Positions 1-12,053 of a DNA stretch of 64,000 nt are shown in pieces. Source of the stretch: Lamellibrachia columna (Eukaryota; Annelida; Polychaeta; Sabellida; Siboglinidae); NCBI GenBank assembly GCA_963662155.1, contig OY759264.1, positions 14,579,430-14,643,429 of the forward strand, given 5' to 3'. Below the pieces are notes generated by a model. It was not told where the DNA came from. It saw only the letters and a list, made by a program, of their open reading frames with translations, and did no database searches. Each line of letters begins with the position of its first letter. Position 1 is the stretch's first letter. The translations under genes were made by a program, and so were the position numbers.

Positions 1-3000
1 CGCGTCCATAAAAAGGCAGCTTGGTAGCTTTACGGGTAATACTTCCGTAAACATCGCGAATACATAAACTACAGGCAAGTTTGACAGACAAATCTCTATC
101 TTACAAATGGTCCAAACATGCCGAACGTCTTCGTGTTGTGCTTAGCCAGTGTCACTGTCAGCGATAGCATGATCATCGATCCATGGACTCGTGCCAGTCG
201 TGGTCTGTATACTGGTGTTTACATCCACAGTACGTGCAAATAGTAGAAATTCAGTGGTGTGCATGGAAATTAGTGAATAAAAAAATATTGGTACATTAAT
301 AATGACATTTGCTGTGGTAGAAAGACGCAGCACCAGGGCCAAGCTGAGGCCAGGCCTAGGCTACGGGTACGGCAGAGGCAGAGACATACTTTTATTACAT
401 TAAAATGTTGCCTTTTGGGGGGATTTTATTATGATAAATAATACCCATTGGCATTTGTGCCATAGTCATAGTCACCAGTTATGTAACATGTAACTGCACA
501 ACTGTGCTCCTTCACAAAACATTAATATAAAAGTATAAAAAACATCTGAAAAATGGGGAGTAATAAAATACGTTCTGGAAAAAAGTAACATCACGAGCCC
601 CTATTTATTATACATTTGTCTTTATAATGTAAACTATAGAGCTTTCATATATGTTCATGAACACTGTACACCTTAATGGTTGAGTTGCATGGTAAAAAGG
701 CTACAAAAAGTACAGTTTGAAATATTACAACAGTAACACTTTGTAGTCTTTTTCACAGTCTTCATGTCAGATTTATTTAGTGCACTTACAAAATATATCT
801 TACCAATTGTTTTTGTTGTTACATATTATGTCTGCTAGTAAGACACTAAAGTTATACTATTTTCACCCAAACAAACACATAATCATCAGTACAGTTTACT
901 GCAGTCAATTTAACAAGAATGTGAATATTGTAAAAAATATATATATACTTGTAAAACATGTGACTCCATGAATATAATGATATGATAACACTTGTAAATC
1001 TTGTAAAACAATGTAAAATAACCCCAAAACTTCTATCATTCAATTGTAACTTCCATAAATCTTTTTGCAAATCTTACTTAATGATCACTAGTCTTTTGAT
1101 TACTCACTACACATGCCTTCAATTGCAATGGCTGACAATGACTCAAGTACATTATAGCAATGTCTCCATAGTGGTTTTACTTCCTTTTGATTTATGCTCT
1201 CCATTGTGTATGTGTCTCCAACAACCTCCCCTGCATTCTGGTGCGGCTGCACTTGAACTATTGCCAAAGTAAATTCCACTGAGGAAGTCACAACAGATAA
1301 AGCAAGTCAGTCAGTTGGTGGTTGTTTTTAGGATTGGGATTTAAGCTGTCTTTGATATTACATTCTGCATGCATGTGTTATTTGGTAGACGGAGTATCTC
1401 AGCCCATGGGAGTAGGCAACTGCACAACTTGAAATCCATTAAAATACAAATAATTTGTTTAAAATGTGTTTTGCATAGTATGATGCATCAGTCCAGTATG
1501 GAAGAGAATAAAAAAAATTGCTATTTGGTAACTTCATGTTAACATTTAATTTTCTGTACTGAAATATTGTGAATGGGACTAAAGAATTCACAGTTTGTTA
1601 TTACATTTACCTGTTAAAAGGAACATAAACATATAAACAAATGTTATCCTTCTCTGTGTAAGGAATATTGATCCCAATGGTATTTTAGGAGGTGGGAAAC
1701 TGGCTTCAGAAGCTTGCTGGGGTACAATGGATAAATAAATTATTGTCTGACACTATTAATGGTAATTTTATTGAGGTAATTGTGTTGATCATTATATAGT
1801 TATTGTTATGCAATGAACACCCCCAATATCATTTAATTAGCATCATGAAGACTCCAACTGTGTGTTCAAGAATAAATTTGTAAAGGAATATTTGTTTTAT
1901 TGTGCATGTGATAAGCATTACATGTTGGATTGTAAGATTTATTTTAGCAACTTATCATCTGCTAAGAAATTATTTTCATAATAATCTCTGACAAATACCA
2001 AAATGTTGTTGTAAACTTAACTTGCCCAGGGTGGGAAACTATTATTATTTCAGGAAGCATCCTTTCTAGTAGGAGTGCAAGTTTGATAATTTATCATTTC
2101 CTCTGGTTGCTGTTGGTCCCTGCTTGACAAGACCCCCCACTGGGTTAATTGCCCTGATCTGTCTTGATACCCCAGTGTTTACTGAAGAAGCCCAGTGGAG
2201 AGGGTAGTGTCATTAAGTGGTGTCATTGAACAGTAATAAATTGACTTCTTCACCCTTTGTTAATTTTGCCCTGCCCTCTGTGGACCACCAGTCTACAGGG
2301 GGCCTGGGAATGGTCTGTGACTGCTGGAAAGGGAAGATTATCCCTGTCACAGTAGGATCAGGAGTCATCTGGAGGTGGAAGCTAGGGACATATTCTGCTA
2401 GACTTCTGCCCTTAGCAGCTACATTCTGTATAGAAGAAGGGTAAGTCATGATTTGTTGTCTCAGTTCCACCTAGTTGGCCATGATGTTTGGTTTCAGCAA
2501 TCTTTATTAACTCATAATTAATAGTTTTTTTTTTAATGAATCCCTAGTTTTACAGTTTGACTGGAAACAGTAACTGTAAGTAAGGAGCTGTCGACCAGTT
2601 TTTACCAATCCTTCTACTTGCAATAAATGTTCTTACTTTAATACTTATTATTTATTATGTAAAATGTAATTTATTAGGGCATCAATTTATTAATAATACT
2701 CAGTATTTTGATTCAACTTAAACTGATGCTATGCATTAATTATGTCTATGGCATGCATGTTAACTTACAATCATTTATTAACATTGTCATTAATATTTTA
2801 GGGTAATTGACTGTCTTGATATAATTATACGAACCCAAGTTGATTGATCGTTTAACACCACACAACTGTTATTGTTTGATAACAAAACAACATACTTTGT
2901 TACTATATTATTATTACAGTAAAGAAGTGTTACTTCTTGGTTTTGATTTTTCAATATGACTGGATCAGTCTACAGTTACATTTCCAACTGGTGACCATGT

Positions 3001-3801
3001 TAACGTTTTGCGTGATTATAAGAAAACGGGACCATCAAAACTTCTGAAACTTCTTACCTGCCGTTATCATCATCTCATTGACATGCTGGTCGAGTTTTGT
3101 CAAAAATCACATATTTCTAGCTCTTTTAAAAAGGCTGAATGTGCCATGCCCTTCAATGTTTACCAATTTCTGCATGAATTACTTTGCACTTGTGCCTTGT
3201 GGCGAAAAAATTGCCAAAAATTCTTCTGCCTATTAAAATCATAAAAATCCACAGTTACAATGCCAACAGGTTCTACCAGCAAACATGGCAATGTCCCTGC
3301 TCAAAGGCACTCGTGTCAGATGATATGAATTTTTGAAAACTTCCTATATCCAAACTTACTATGCCCTACATTTGTGTGTAACACACCAGGAAGTCTAACT
3401 GAGGCATGATCCCTGGAGCGGTCCATGTCCACACACTCAGACACTTTCTGGTTTAGACAAAAGGATTTAACACACGGTTGTTAGATTCCTACTGTCTGTC
3501 AGTACAAGCAACAAAGGTGGTTTCCCTTTAGAAAGGCAAGTGGAAGGGGTTTATACATTGATTTGTTGTATTACTTTAGTTTACTTTTAAAAGAGTCCCC
3601 CACCTGCTGTCCGTGGCTTCCTACAGAGCCAGTCATTACAACATCTGTGCCATCAGTGTAAGCAAGTATATGGCTTCTGCTGAGGAGGACTAGAAGGATG
3701 TATTAGGGAAGGGAATCTAATTTAGCAGCTATTTAGTGTCATATCAATGTATTTCTCCTCAAAACAATTTTGATGAGTATCCACAGGTCAATGTAATGTA
3801 A
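1..3801. other. Upstream non-coding region, no gene recognised
   Basis: No exon chain, LINE frame or terminal-repeat element could be recognised here. The stretch is AT-rich with short open frames only, the longest about 85 codons (minus strand, 2213-2470), which resembles no family I know. It may hold the distal 5' flank of the PCED1 gene that starts at 4992. Confidence 0.4.
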
Positions 3802-4668
3802 CGTTTCATGTACGGGACAAGGTCTGAGGTTAAATGACAATGGTTTCATGTACAGGACAGGGTCTGAGGTGAAATGACAATGGTTTCATCTACGGGACAG
3901 GGTCTGAGGTTAAATGACAGTGGTTTCATGTATACGGGACAGGGTCAGAGGTTAAATGACAGTGGTTTCATGTACGGGACAGGATCTGAGGTTAAATGAC
4001 AGTGGTTACATGTACGGGACAGGGTCTGAGGTTAAATGACAGTGGTTTCATGCATGGGATAGGGTCTGAGGTTAAATGACAGTGGTTTCATGTACTGGGC
4101 AGAGTCTGAGATTAAATGACAGTAGTTTCATGTACTGGACAGGGTCTGAGGTTAAATGACAGTGGTTTCATGTACTGGACAGGGTCTGAGATTAAATGAC
4201 AGTGGTTTCATGTACTGGGCAGAGTCTGAGATTAAATGACAGTAGTTTCATGTACTGGACAGGGTCTGAGGTTAAATGACAGTGGTTTCATGTACTGGAC
4301 AGGGTCTGAGATTAAATGACAGTGGTTTCATGTACTGGGCAGAGTCTGAGATTAAATGACAGTAGTTTCATGTACTGGACAGGGTCTGAGGTTAAATGAC
4401 AGTGGTTTCATGTACTGGACAGGGTCTGAGGTTAAATGACAGTGGTTTCATGTACTGGACAGGGTCTGAGATTAAATGACAGTGGTTTCATGTACTGGGC
4501 AGAGTCTGAGATTAAATGACAGTAGTTTCATGTACTGGACAGGGTCTGAGGTTAAATGACAGTAGTTTCATGTACTGGACAGGGTCTGAGGTTAAATGAC
4601 AGTGGTTTCATGTACTGGACAGGGTCTGAGGTTAAATGACAGTGGTTTCATGTACTGGGCAGAGTCAT
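3802..4668. repeat. 40-bp minisatellite, about 21 copies
   Basis: Tandem units of 40 bp built around GGTTTCATGTACTGGACAGG and GTCTGAGGTTAAATGACAGT. The first units (TACGGGACAGG) differ from later ones (TACTGGACAGG), and a variant unit with GGGCAGAGTCTGAGATT followed by AGTAGTTT recurs at about 4098, 4218, 4338 and 4498. That 120/120/160-bp spacing indicates higher-order amplification of three- and four-unit blocks. The array lies about 320 bp upstream of the PCED1 start codon. Confidence 0.95.
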
Positions 4669-4991
4669 GATGCTAATTAGGGTCGAATACGGTATTTCGT
4701 CCATAATTTTATCACTTAATTGCAATACAGTGAATAGATGGTTTATGGAATTAACAAATGAATGAATGAGAATGTGACATCAGAGTACTTCATTTAAAAA
4801 ATCAGAAGGTCAGGATTGTGATTGTTATTTTATATAAATAATATGCCTGCAGATCACTTTGACCTTTTACAAAGCAGTTGTATTATTTATTGTCATTGTT
4901 AAATATTTGACTTCGCAGTGCGGTTAAGTAACATTAAGACAACAACTAAATGTATTGCAGCATACGATTACACTGAAGACACACCGCCGCC

Positions 4992-7900
4992 ATGGCAGAC
5001 ATCTTTCTGACGGAAGACGTGAAGAAGTTGCTTCATAACAAGTTCTTGGTTGTCATTGGAGATTCAGGTAAAAACCCTTCACAGATAAATCCCTCACAGA
5101 CAAACCCCTCATAGACAAAACCCATCACGGACAAAACCCCTCACGGACAAAACCCCTCACAGACAAACCCCTCACAGACAAACCCCTCACGGACAAAACA
5201 CCTCATGGACAAAACCCTCACAGACAAACCCCTCACGGACAAAACCCCTCACAGACAAACCCTTCACAGACAAAACCATCACAGACAAACCCCTCACGGA
5301 CAAACCTCTCACGGACAAAACCCCTCACAGACAAATCCCTCACAGACATACCCCTCATGGACAAAACCCCTCACAGACAAATCCCTCATGGACAAAATCC
5401 CTCTTGGACAAAATCCATCATGGACATAACCCCCTCACAGACTAAACCCCTCACGGACAAAATCCTTCATGGACAAAACCCCTCACCTTTTCAGAGATAA
5501 AATAGGTGATCGGACAGACCCCGTTGCATTTCGATCAGGCTCTTTGTGTGTGAACATTACTAACTTACTGGTATGAGTTGTTTTTACATTTATTATCATT
5601 AAAAAAAAAGTAAATTAAGCGTAAATGATATACCGTATTCGACCTAATAGATGCACGGTATGCATAAAAAAAATTGGGCCATGGAAAAAAGTCAAGGAAT
5701 CTGTTCTTATAAGTGTACACCAAAATTTATTTCTGTAGACAATAAGGTAACTGGTTAACACCAGTGGTCTCATTTGGTGTCTAAATTAGAACAATTGAAA
5801 AGTGGTGCCAACTGTTTAACACCAGATGGCGACGCTTCAGTCATTCCACACTGGTCAAATTACAATAATTATTATAGATCCTGCTAATTAGGGCATGTAT
5901 GCTTAATAGGTTGAATATGGTACATATGTTATCAGTATTCACGGTTGCTATGGTTTCTGTGTACTTGCAGTGATGCGAGGCGTGTACAAGGATATAGTTC
6001 TCATGCTTCAACTGAATGAGTTTCTCAGCCAGGCGATGCTGAGGAGAAAGGTACCAGCTTTATTAGATTTGATCAGCAAGAGGATGGAAGTCACGCCCAT
6101 GACTCCATAAAGTGTTTCCTGTTTTGCATATCCACTATTATGAGCTTTACCAGATCTAACAATGATTTGAACAAAAATACACACTTTTTTATTAAATCAA
6201 CTGCGGATATTACTTAACTTTTCAGCGGATATTACTTAACTGTTCACACACTATATATTTGGACATTAACGAACCAGATTCTTGATAGACTAAATCAGTT
6301 GAGTTCAGGGTTAGCAAGTTTTTGATGAGACGGTAAATACCATGGTATTTACCGCTTCGTCAAAAAAATCTTGCTTATGTCTAAAGCATCAGAAACTATC
6401 AGAAATCGTCGCAAACCGTCAGAAATACCTTTCTGATGTCATACATTTCTGATGTAATACCTTTCTGATGTATAATTATAAAGCATCAGAAACTAAAGAA
6501 GATGTGCCATTTTATTTAATGTGTAGACTGTAATTTAAAATCAATAATTATATTAATGCATTATTATCCTGTCACCATTCATAAGTACAACTTTTTCTCT
6601 GTGTATTATTGTGTTCAAATTTGCATGGTTTGTTAGCACATAGTAATGATTACATAAATAATTGTGGCACCATAGTTTTGCTGGGAAGCTAGCTTCTGAA
6701 ACAGCAGGAAAGGTGTTGGTCACAATTGGGAAACCATGAAGGAAACTGACTGGGGTGTAAGTGCATACCAGCAATAACACTGGAGAGGACATCAATGAGC
6801 GGAGTTAGGACTGTGGACAGGTGTCAGTGACAATTGGGAAGGCAAGGATTTCTTTGTGGAGTTCTTGGAGCTAAGATTAAGCAATACAAATGTAGTTACA
6901 AGCAGGATTGGCCAATAAAAGGCTCCCTTTATTGCAGTATCAAAGAATATTTCAACTCCAGTACTACCGAAAGTAAAAATCAGGTTACTGCTTTGTGTCC
7001 TACTCACTGGGCTTGCTTTATAAACAGTGACAATGGACTTGAAGTGAGTGTGCATAACAGGCTAATATTATGCTAAATTGTTGTGTAGAGATTGTCCAAT
7101 TGCTGGATAACGTGCATAATGTGAATGAACTGACATGAAATGATAAATTGTATTGGCAACTTTGAGATGGACATTACGTTAAATTGTATGCATATGCATG
7201 AATTGCTAATAATAGCTAAATTGTTGTGTAGAGATTGTCAGATTGACATGAAATGGACAATTTCGAATATACACCCTGTATTAGCAATTACGACTCAGAT
7301 CAGGATTATTAATAAATGAATGTGTTAATTTTAAATGTTAACTAAAATAAAATGCTATGTAACATTACTCATGATTTTGTTGTTCTTTCTATGCATGAAT
7401 AATATATATAATTTCTCTATTCAACAGGCCATATAATTAGCAAGATCATACATAAATCAATAAGAGAGATTAGATACTGACAGTTTCTGACATCAGAAAC
7501 CTGTCAGAAAATAGTTTCATCTGAAATACCTTTCTGACTGTCAGAAACCCAACCCTGGATGAGTTTCAATGCTTCAACTATACATATTCAGGATATCTGT
7601 TGTAAAATATGACAACAATTGTCCGCAGGGAGAACACAGTCATTGCAATGATCAGCTGATGGACATCAGTGAGATGTCGAACAAGAAATCATATCGCGAG
7701 GTGCGTCAGTACCAGACGGGCTACCACCTAGTGAGGTTCTACTTTGTGACGGCCTGCTATAACTCCTATACAGAGACGGTCCTGCAGGACCTCGAGAAGG
7801 AACCTCACCCCGACGTCATCATCATGAACAGCTGTCTGTGGGATGTCAGCAGGTTAGTGGCACCTGTTGTGTCAATGTATCTCTACTGTCTGCAGACTTG

Positions 7901-10396
7901 TGGTCAATTACAATATACCAATTCCAGTTACATACCAATTACACATACCAATTCCAATTACACCTCAAAAATACCAATTACAATTCCAAAATACCAATTC
8001 CAATTATCAATTCCACATAAAAATAATAGTGTGTAGACAGAGTAACCATAGACGTACTCAACATAAAAATAATAGTGTGTAAACAGAGTAACCATAGACG
8101 TACTCAACATAAAAATAATAGTGTGTAAACAGAGTAACCATAGACGTACTCAACATAAAAATAATAGTGTGTAAACAGAGTAACCATAGACGTATTCAAC
8201 ATAAAAATAATAGTGTGTAAACAGAGTAACCATAGACGTACTCAACATAAAAATAATAGTGTGTAAACAGAGTAACCATAGACGTACTCAACATAAAAAT
8301 AATAGTGTGTAAACAGAGTAGTAACCATAGACGTACTCAACATAAAAATAATAGTGTGTAAACAGAGTAGTAACCATAGACGTACTCAACATAAAAATAA
8401 TAGTGTGTAAACAGAGTAGTAACCATAGACGTACTCAACATAAACATAATAATGTGTAAACAGAGTAACCATAGACGTACTCAACATAAAAATAATAGAG
8501 TGTAAACAGAGTAACCATAGACGTACTCAACATAAAAATAACACATTTTACAGCAGCTTCATTTAATTCCTGCATATTATGGTTCATAATGGCAAACAAA
8601 TATGATATATGTAACATATTATATTTTATCGATTATTTGTAGGTAATAATTTGAGTTAAAAAGTCAAATGATGTAATTAAAAATTTTATTAAAATACCAG
8701 TTACATTTTCACCAATTCCAATTAATCTTAGAAATAAAACACTAGTTGTAACTACAATTCCGGAATTGGAATTTACATTTTAATTACAATGTAATTGACT
8801 CCAAGTTTGGTGTTGTGCTGTGCTGTGCTGTGCTGTGCTGTGCTGTGCTGTGCTGTGTTTCTCTTGTCATCTCTTGTCCAGTGTCATAAGATTTGTTAGC
8901 AGTTTTTGGTCCAATTTTTCTGGCGACAGTGTCGCGCGATAACTGGTTGGCTGATGTTTCAAAATAGGTGTTCTGTACACTGGCATGTTCTGTATGCAGG
9001 CATGTTCTGCACACAGGCATGTTCTGTACGCAGGTATGTTCTGTACACAGGTATGGACCCCGCAGCATGAAGGTGTACCAGGAACACCTGTGCAAGTTGT
9101 TTGACCGTCTGTCGGAAATACTCAAGCCCGACTGTCTCTTTGTGTGGTCAACAGCCATGCCGATAGCCAAGACTGTCAGAGGAGGAGTCCTCGTTCCTGA
9201 GATCGAGTTAGTATTCGTTTAGTTTGTTGTTGTTGCGCTACTCTTTGTCTGGTGCGAGGCTGGCCCCGATACTGATCCTCCATTTTTTTTTTCCTTCTTC
9301 CGTCACAGATCATGTTTCACTTCCACCATCTCTCGCTCTCCCCGCCCAATCCCAACAAATCTCTCTTCACACAGTCCTCCCATCTCATTCGCAGTCTTCC
9401 ACTTCAACCCTCCACTCAGGGCGCATCCACATTTTTTTATTTCTAATCTCCACATAATTTACTTATGAAAGTAATTTTAATGGATGAGTATATTCCACAT
9501 TCATATTGTTTAACATTTTTGATTAAAGTGATATTATTATTACACTTGTACAACTGCCATGTTGGAGTGATGCAGAAACTATTTAATTATTTGAATTATT
9601 CAATGTGTTTTATAAAGGCTCCTAGTTTTTGCCACATCTGCACACCGTATATTGGCTTCTGCTTCAATTTATGCAACTAGTCTTTCACAAACCACACTTC
9701 TGACAAAATACTCCATAAATGAAAATAACTATTTATCATGCCAGATTCCGCCAGGATGTGCTGCGTTTAGACGTCATTGAGGGCAACTTCTATGCAAAGC
9801 AGGCGGTCGTTGAAGCCGGCTACGATGTCCTTGACCTTCACTACTACTTCCGCCACCACGTGCACCTGCGAGCCCTGGATGGCATTCACTGGAATTGCAA
9901 GGCGCATCGCCGAATGTCGAACCTGCTCTTCACACACATCTGTGAGGCGTGGTCGATCACGTTGCCGGGCCGACGCCCTGTTGAACTAGTGACCTGTGAT
10001 GGCAACGAACTATTCCAGCCGAACGGTGAACCACCACGGAGGCTCATGCAGACGATGTTCCAGCCTCCTGCGGCTGAAGAACAGTACAGGGGGTTAACTG
10101 GCCCGAGCATTCAGTATAACCGTGACTACACGTACGGTTCCGCCGTGAACCACCAGAGGTCGGCGAGTTGTGATCCATCGTATTTGAACAACAACAACAC
10201 AAACATGGTGCAGTACGGAATCGGACTTGTTGCAACAAATCTGTTGTTCCTTCAGGCTAGTCAGATGTATCAACAGACGGAACAGGGCAACCACTGGGGA
10301 AACGGCCAGAGTGGACCTCAGCGACAGCACAAACAGGGAACGGTGGCCCGATATCACCCCTACCATTCCCATGTCAATTACTACCCTTCTCACTGA
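4992..10396 (+). CDS. PCED1: PC-esterase domain-containing protein 1 (FAM113 family), 5 coding exons, 395 aa
   Basis: Coding exons: 4992-5067, 5971-6050, 7629-7852, 9051-9206, 9745-10396 (1188 nt, all phases consistent). The family has a GDSL/SGNH-like esterase fold related to plant and fungal PC-esterases; its substrate in animals is not established. The nucleophile motif GDSVMRGVYKD has Ser25, and the intron 1 junction falls inside it. The middle has the family block NSCLWDVSR, and the catalytic-type pair is in DGIHWN (Asp224, His227), after GYDVLDLHYYFRHH. The last exon adds a long Gln/Asn/Tyr-rich, probably disordered tail. The start has a strong context (CCGCCATGG). Introns carry minisatellites, a MITE and a hAT element. 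A vertebrate-like A/B paralogue assignment is not possible. Confidence 0.93.
5075..5487. repeat. Short-unit minisatellite (CTCACAGACAAACCC-like) in PCED1 intron 1
   Basis: About 17-18 bp degenerate units alternating CCTCACAGACAAAC and CCTCACGGACAAAAC. It begins only about 8 bp after the exon 1 donor at 5068, so the array practically abuts the splice site. A long open frame on the plus strand is a product of the repeat, not a gene. Confidence 0.9.
5631..5922. mobile_element. Tc1/mariner-type MITE, about 290 bp, in PCED1 intron 1
   Basis: Terminal inverted repeats TACCGTATTCGACCTAATA (left) and its imperfect complement TAATAGGTTGAATATGGTA (right), matching at 16 of 19 positions, with a TA at each outer edge consistent with a TA target duplication. 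The same end sequence (TAGGGTCGAATACGGTA) occurs alone at about 4677-4693, indicating a second, fragmentary copy just upstream of the gene. No transposase frame is present. Confidence 0.7.
6306..7557. mobile_element. Non-autonomous hAT element, about 1.25 kb, in PCED1 intron 2
   Basis: Ends read CAGGGTTAGCAAG at the left and AACCCAACCCTG at the right (inverted CAGGGTT termini), flanked by 8-bp direct repeats GTTGAGTT (6298-6305) and GATGAGTT (7558-7565), 7 of 8 identical, as expected for hAT. The left subterminal part is a 64-bp near-perfect palindrome (6311-6373), and both ends are rich in short TTTCTGA/TCAGAAA motifs. An internal segment near 7072-7110 is repeated near 7212-7245. No transposase frame is visible. 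Confidence 0.75.
7905..8010. repeat. ACCAATTCCAATTAC-type simple repeat
   Basis: Irregular tandem ACCAATTCCAATTAC motifs starting about 50 bp after the PCED1 exon 3 donor. Similar motifs recur at 8695-8805, including a palindromic TTCCGGAA core, beyond the next minisatellite. Both may be ends of one element split by that array. Confidence 0.75.
8015..8545. repeat. 46-bp minisatellite in PCED1 intron 3, about 11 copies
   Basis: Unit CATAAAAATAATAGTGTGTA followed by AACAGAGTAACCATAGACGT and ACTCAA. Three consecutive units near 8290-8430 carry a 3-bp GTA expansion (49 bp). Sequence identity among units is very high, so the array is young. Confidence 0.95.
8812..8858. repeat. TGTGC pentanucleotide microsatellite
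   Basis: Uninterrupted run of about nine TGTGC units inside PCED1 intron 3. Confidence 0.95.
8967..9050 (+). repeat. 17-bp repeat containing the PCED1 exon 4 splice acceptor, 5 units
   Basis: Units of the form GCATGTTCTGTACACAG. The last copy ends at 9050, which is the acceptor AG of exon 4, and the exon starts GTATG, the same bases that begin the preceding unit. The genuine 3' splice site is thus the last of about four CAG-ending near copies. Confidence 0.85.
9260..9440 (-). mobile_element. Decayed LINE 3' end (RT C-terminal region)
   Basis: On the minus strand a broken frame reads MRWEDCVKRDL, like the tail of LINE polyproteins after the reverse transcriptase (GRPRxRWxDxV-type motif). Two better preserved copies of the same region lie at 13340-13600 and 15185-15440 in the same orientation. 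Confidence 0.6.
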
Positions 10397-10782
10397 ACCC
10401 AGTCAAAGTGCTCAGCATTTCATTTTTCTTGTTTGTCTTTCATAATTTCTGTTTGTGTAGCCTAAAGGTGGGTTAACACAAGACGATGCAACTTGATTGT
10501 CCTGTGTAAAGTGTATTCACCATGAAGCTAAGTAAATGTAAAATATATTTTAATGGTAATAAAAAAAACATCCCCAAAAAATTGGAAGCACTGGACATCA
10601 TATACAATTTCGAATTGCGTGTGATTTTCCCAGTGGACCCTTGACCCTTGACCCACACGCAAATAATTTTTGTATTATTATTTTTTACAAGTAATGGAGT
10701 TTGTGTATATTCTGTATCTAAACTGTTGCATTTCTGTAGTTAGAAAGGTATGCTGACAGTTTTTGTGTTTGCAGACTTGGTT

Positions 10783-10876
10783 GTTTGGTGACATTTCAAG
10801 ATTTTTGCATCCTGTAAAGTCTATGATTTTTGTTTGGTGACATTTCAAGATTTTTGCATCCTGTAAAGTCTATGAT
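10783..10876. repeat. Tandem duplication, 49-bp period
   Basis: Two essentially identical adjacent copies beginning GTTTGGTGACATTTCAAG in the presumed PCED1 3' UTR. Confidence 0.9.
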
Positions 10877-10996
10877 AACAGTGTTAACTGGTTTTATGGG
10901 GAGGATTAGCAGCTGTTTTTGAGATAATCTGTAAGAATTCTGGAATGCGAGTCAGATATATTTAGTATCCCCCCGCTATGTTCATGCCAAAGTTCT

Positions 10997-11164
10997 GAGT
11001 TCAGTATTATCTGATTTTATGTTTATTATCAGATTTAACAAGTATTTGTTTTCATGTGTCACGGGTATAACAGGTATATTGAGTTCAGTATTATCTGATT
11101 GTATGTTTATTATCAGATTTAACAAGTATTTGTTTTCATGTGTCACGGGTATAACAGGTATATT
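10997..11164. repeat. Tandem duplication, 84-bp period
   Basis: Two nearly identical adjacent copies beginning GAGTTCAGTATTATCTGAT and ending ACAGGTATATT, about 120 bp after the 49-bp duplication, also in the presumed 3' UTR. Confidence 0.9.
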
Positions 11165-12012
11165 GTGTTTCTGTAGTTATTTTTCACTGCAGTATAACTG
11201 GCAAATGTGTTCATTCGCTGAGGATGAGAGTTCTAGTCAATGTTTTGGGTTGCTGTCTATGACTTCTGTACATATACATACATAGATGAGCATATAAAGT
11301 AGGAGGTTCCAAGTGGGCAAATATTGGCAAATCTCTGTATTTGTTCAAAACGAACTAGGGAGATTGATGTAGAAAATGGGTGGTGAGACAAAATGTAAAT
11401 TGTCCAACTTCCAGAATATCGAAAAATGCTCAGTGCAAATGAAAATTCTCCATGGTGGGGCAATTTGATTTCATCACAAGAGGGCGCTGGTGTGTGTAGA
11501 ACAAAAAATTCCCGATTGTGCAGAAAAGTGGCGGATTTCATTTTAATTCGGGAATATGAATAATGTTTGCTCTAAATTTGGGAGATCTGCATCAGATTGG
11601 AGACTTGGAACTTCTGTATAGTTTAATGTTCTTTTGCTGAGATTCATGGTCCTAGTCATTGTGTTGGGTTGTAAATGTACATGTAAATTGTAATTTTGCA
11701 TAGGTGGGCATGTAAAGATGAACTGTGATGTTGGCTGTTCTCTTTGTATGTGTACATGGACATCCAAAGTTAAATTGTAATAATTATGTTCTTTTGTTCT
11801 ACTGTTGTATGGAGACGAATCTGTTTGGATTCAATGAATCCTAATAAGTTCATATTAAACAGAATAATTGTTCTGTTGTTCTTGTTTCCTGGAGTTCTTG
11901 GTTCCGTCCAACTAATATCTGCATTATGTCAAAAATTACGTAATGCATTTTGCTCCGAAAATAAAAATATATATAATGGATGCCATTCAACGCTTGATTT
12001 ATACATCCAAGT

Positions 12013-12053
12013 TGAGTAGTATCAAGTAGTATCAAGTAGTATCAAGTAGTATC
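12013..12053. repeat. 10-bp repeat AAGTAGTATC x4
   Basis: Four consecutive perfect units in the PCED1-PUS1 intergenic region. Confidence 0.9.

Noticed and set aside
2213..2470. 85-codon minus-strand frame with protein-like composition (WWSTEGRAKL)
   Set aside because: No homologous family recognised, no convincing splice partners, and a plus-strand frame of similar length overlaps it; not enough to call a gene.
5205..5429. Thr/Lys/Gln-rich 74-codon frame
   Set aside because: Translation of the CTCACAGACAAACCC-type repeat in PCED1 intron 1.
9886..10393. Alternative frames over PCED1 exon 5
   Set aside because: The frame continuous with exon 4 carries the family motifs GYDVLDLHYYF and DGIHWN; the others carry none.
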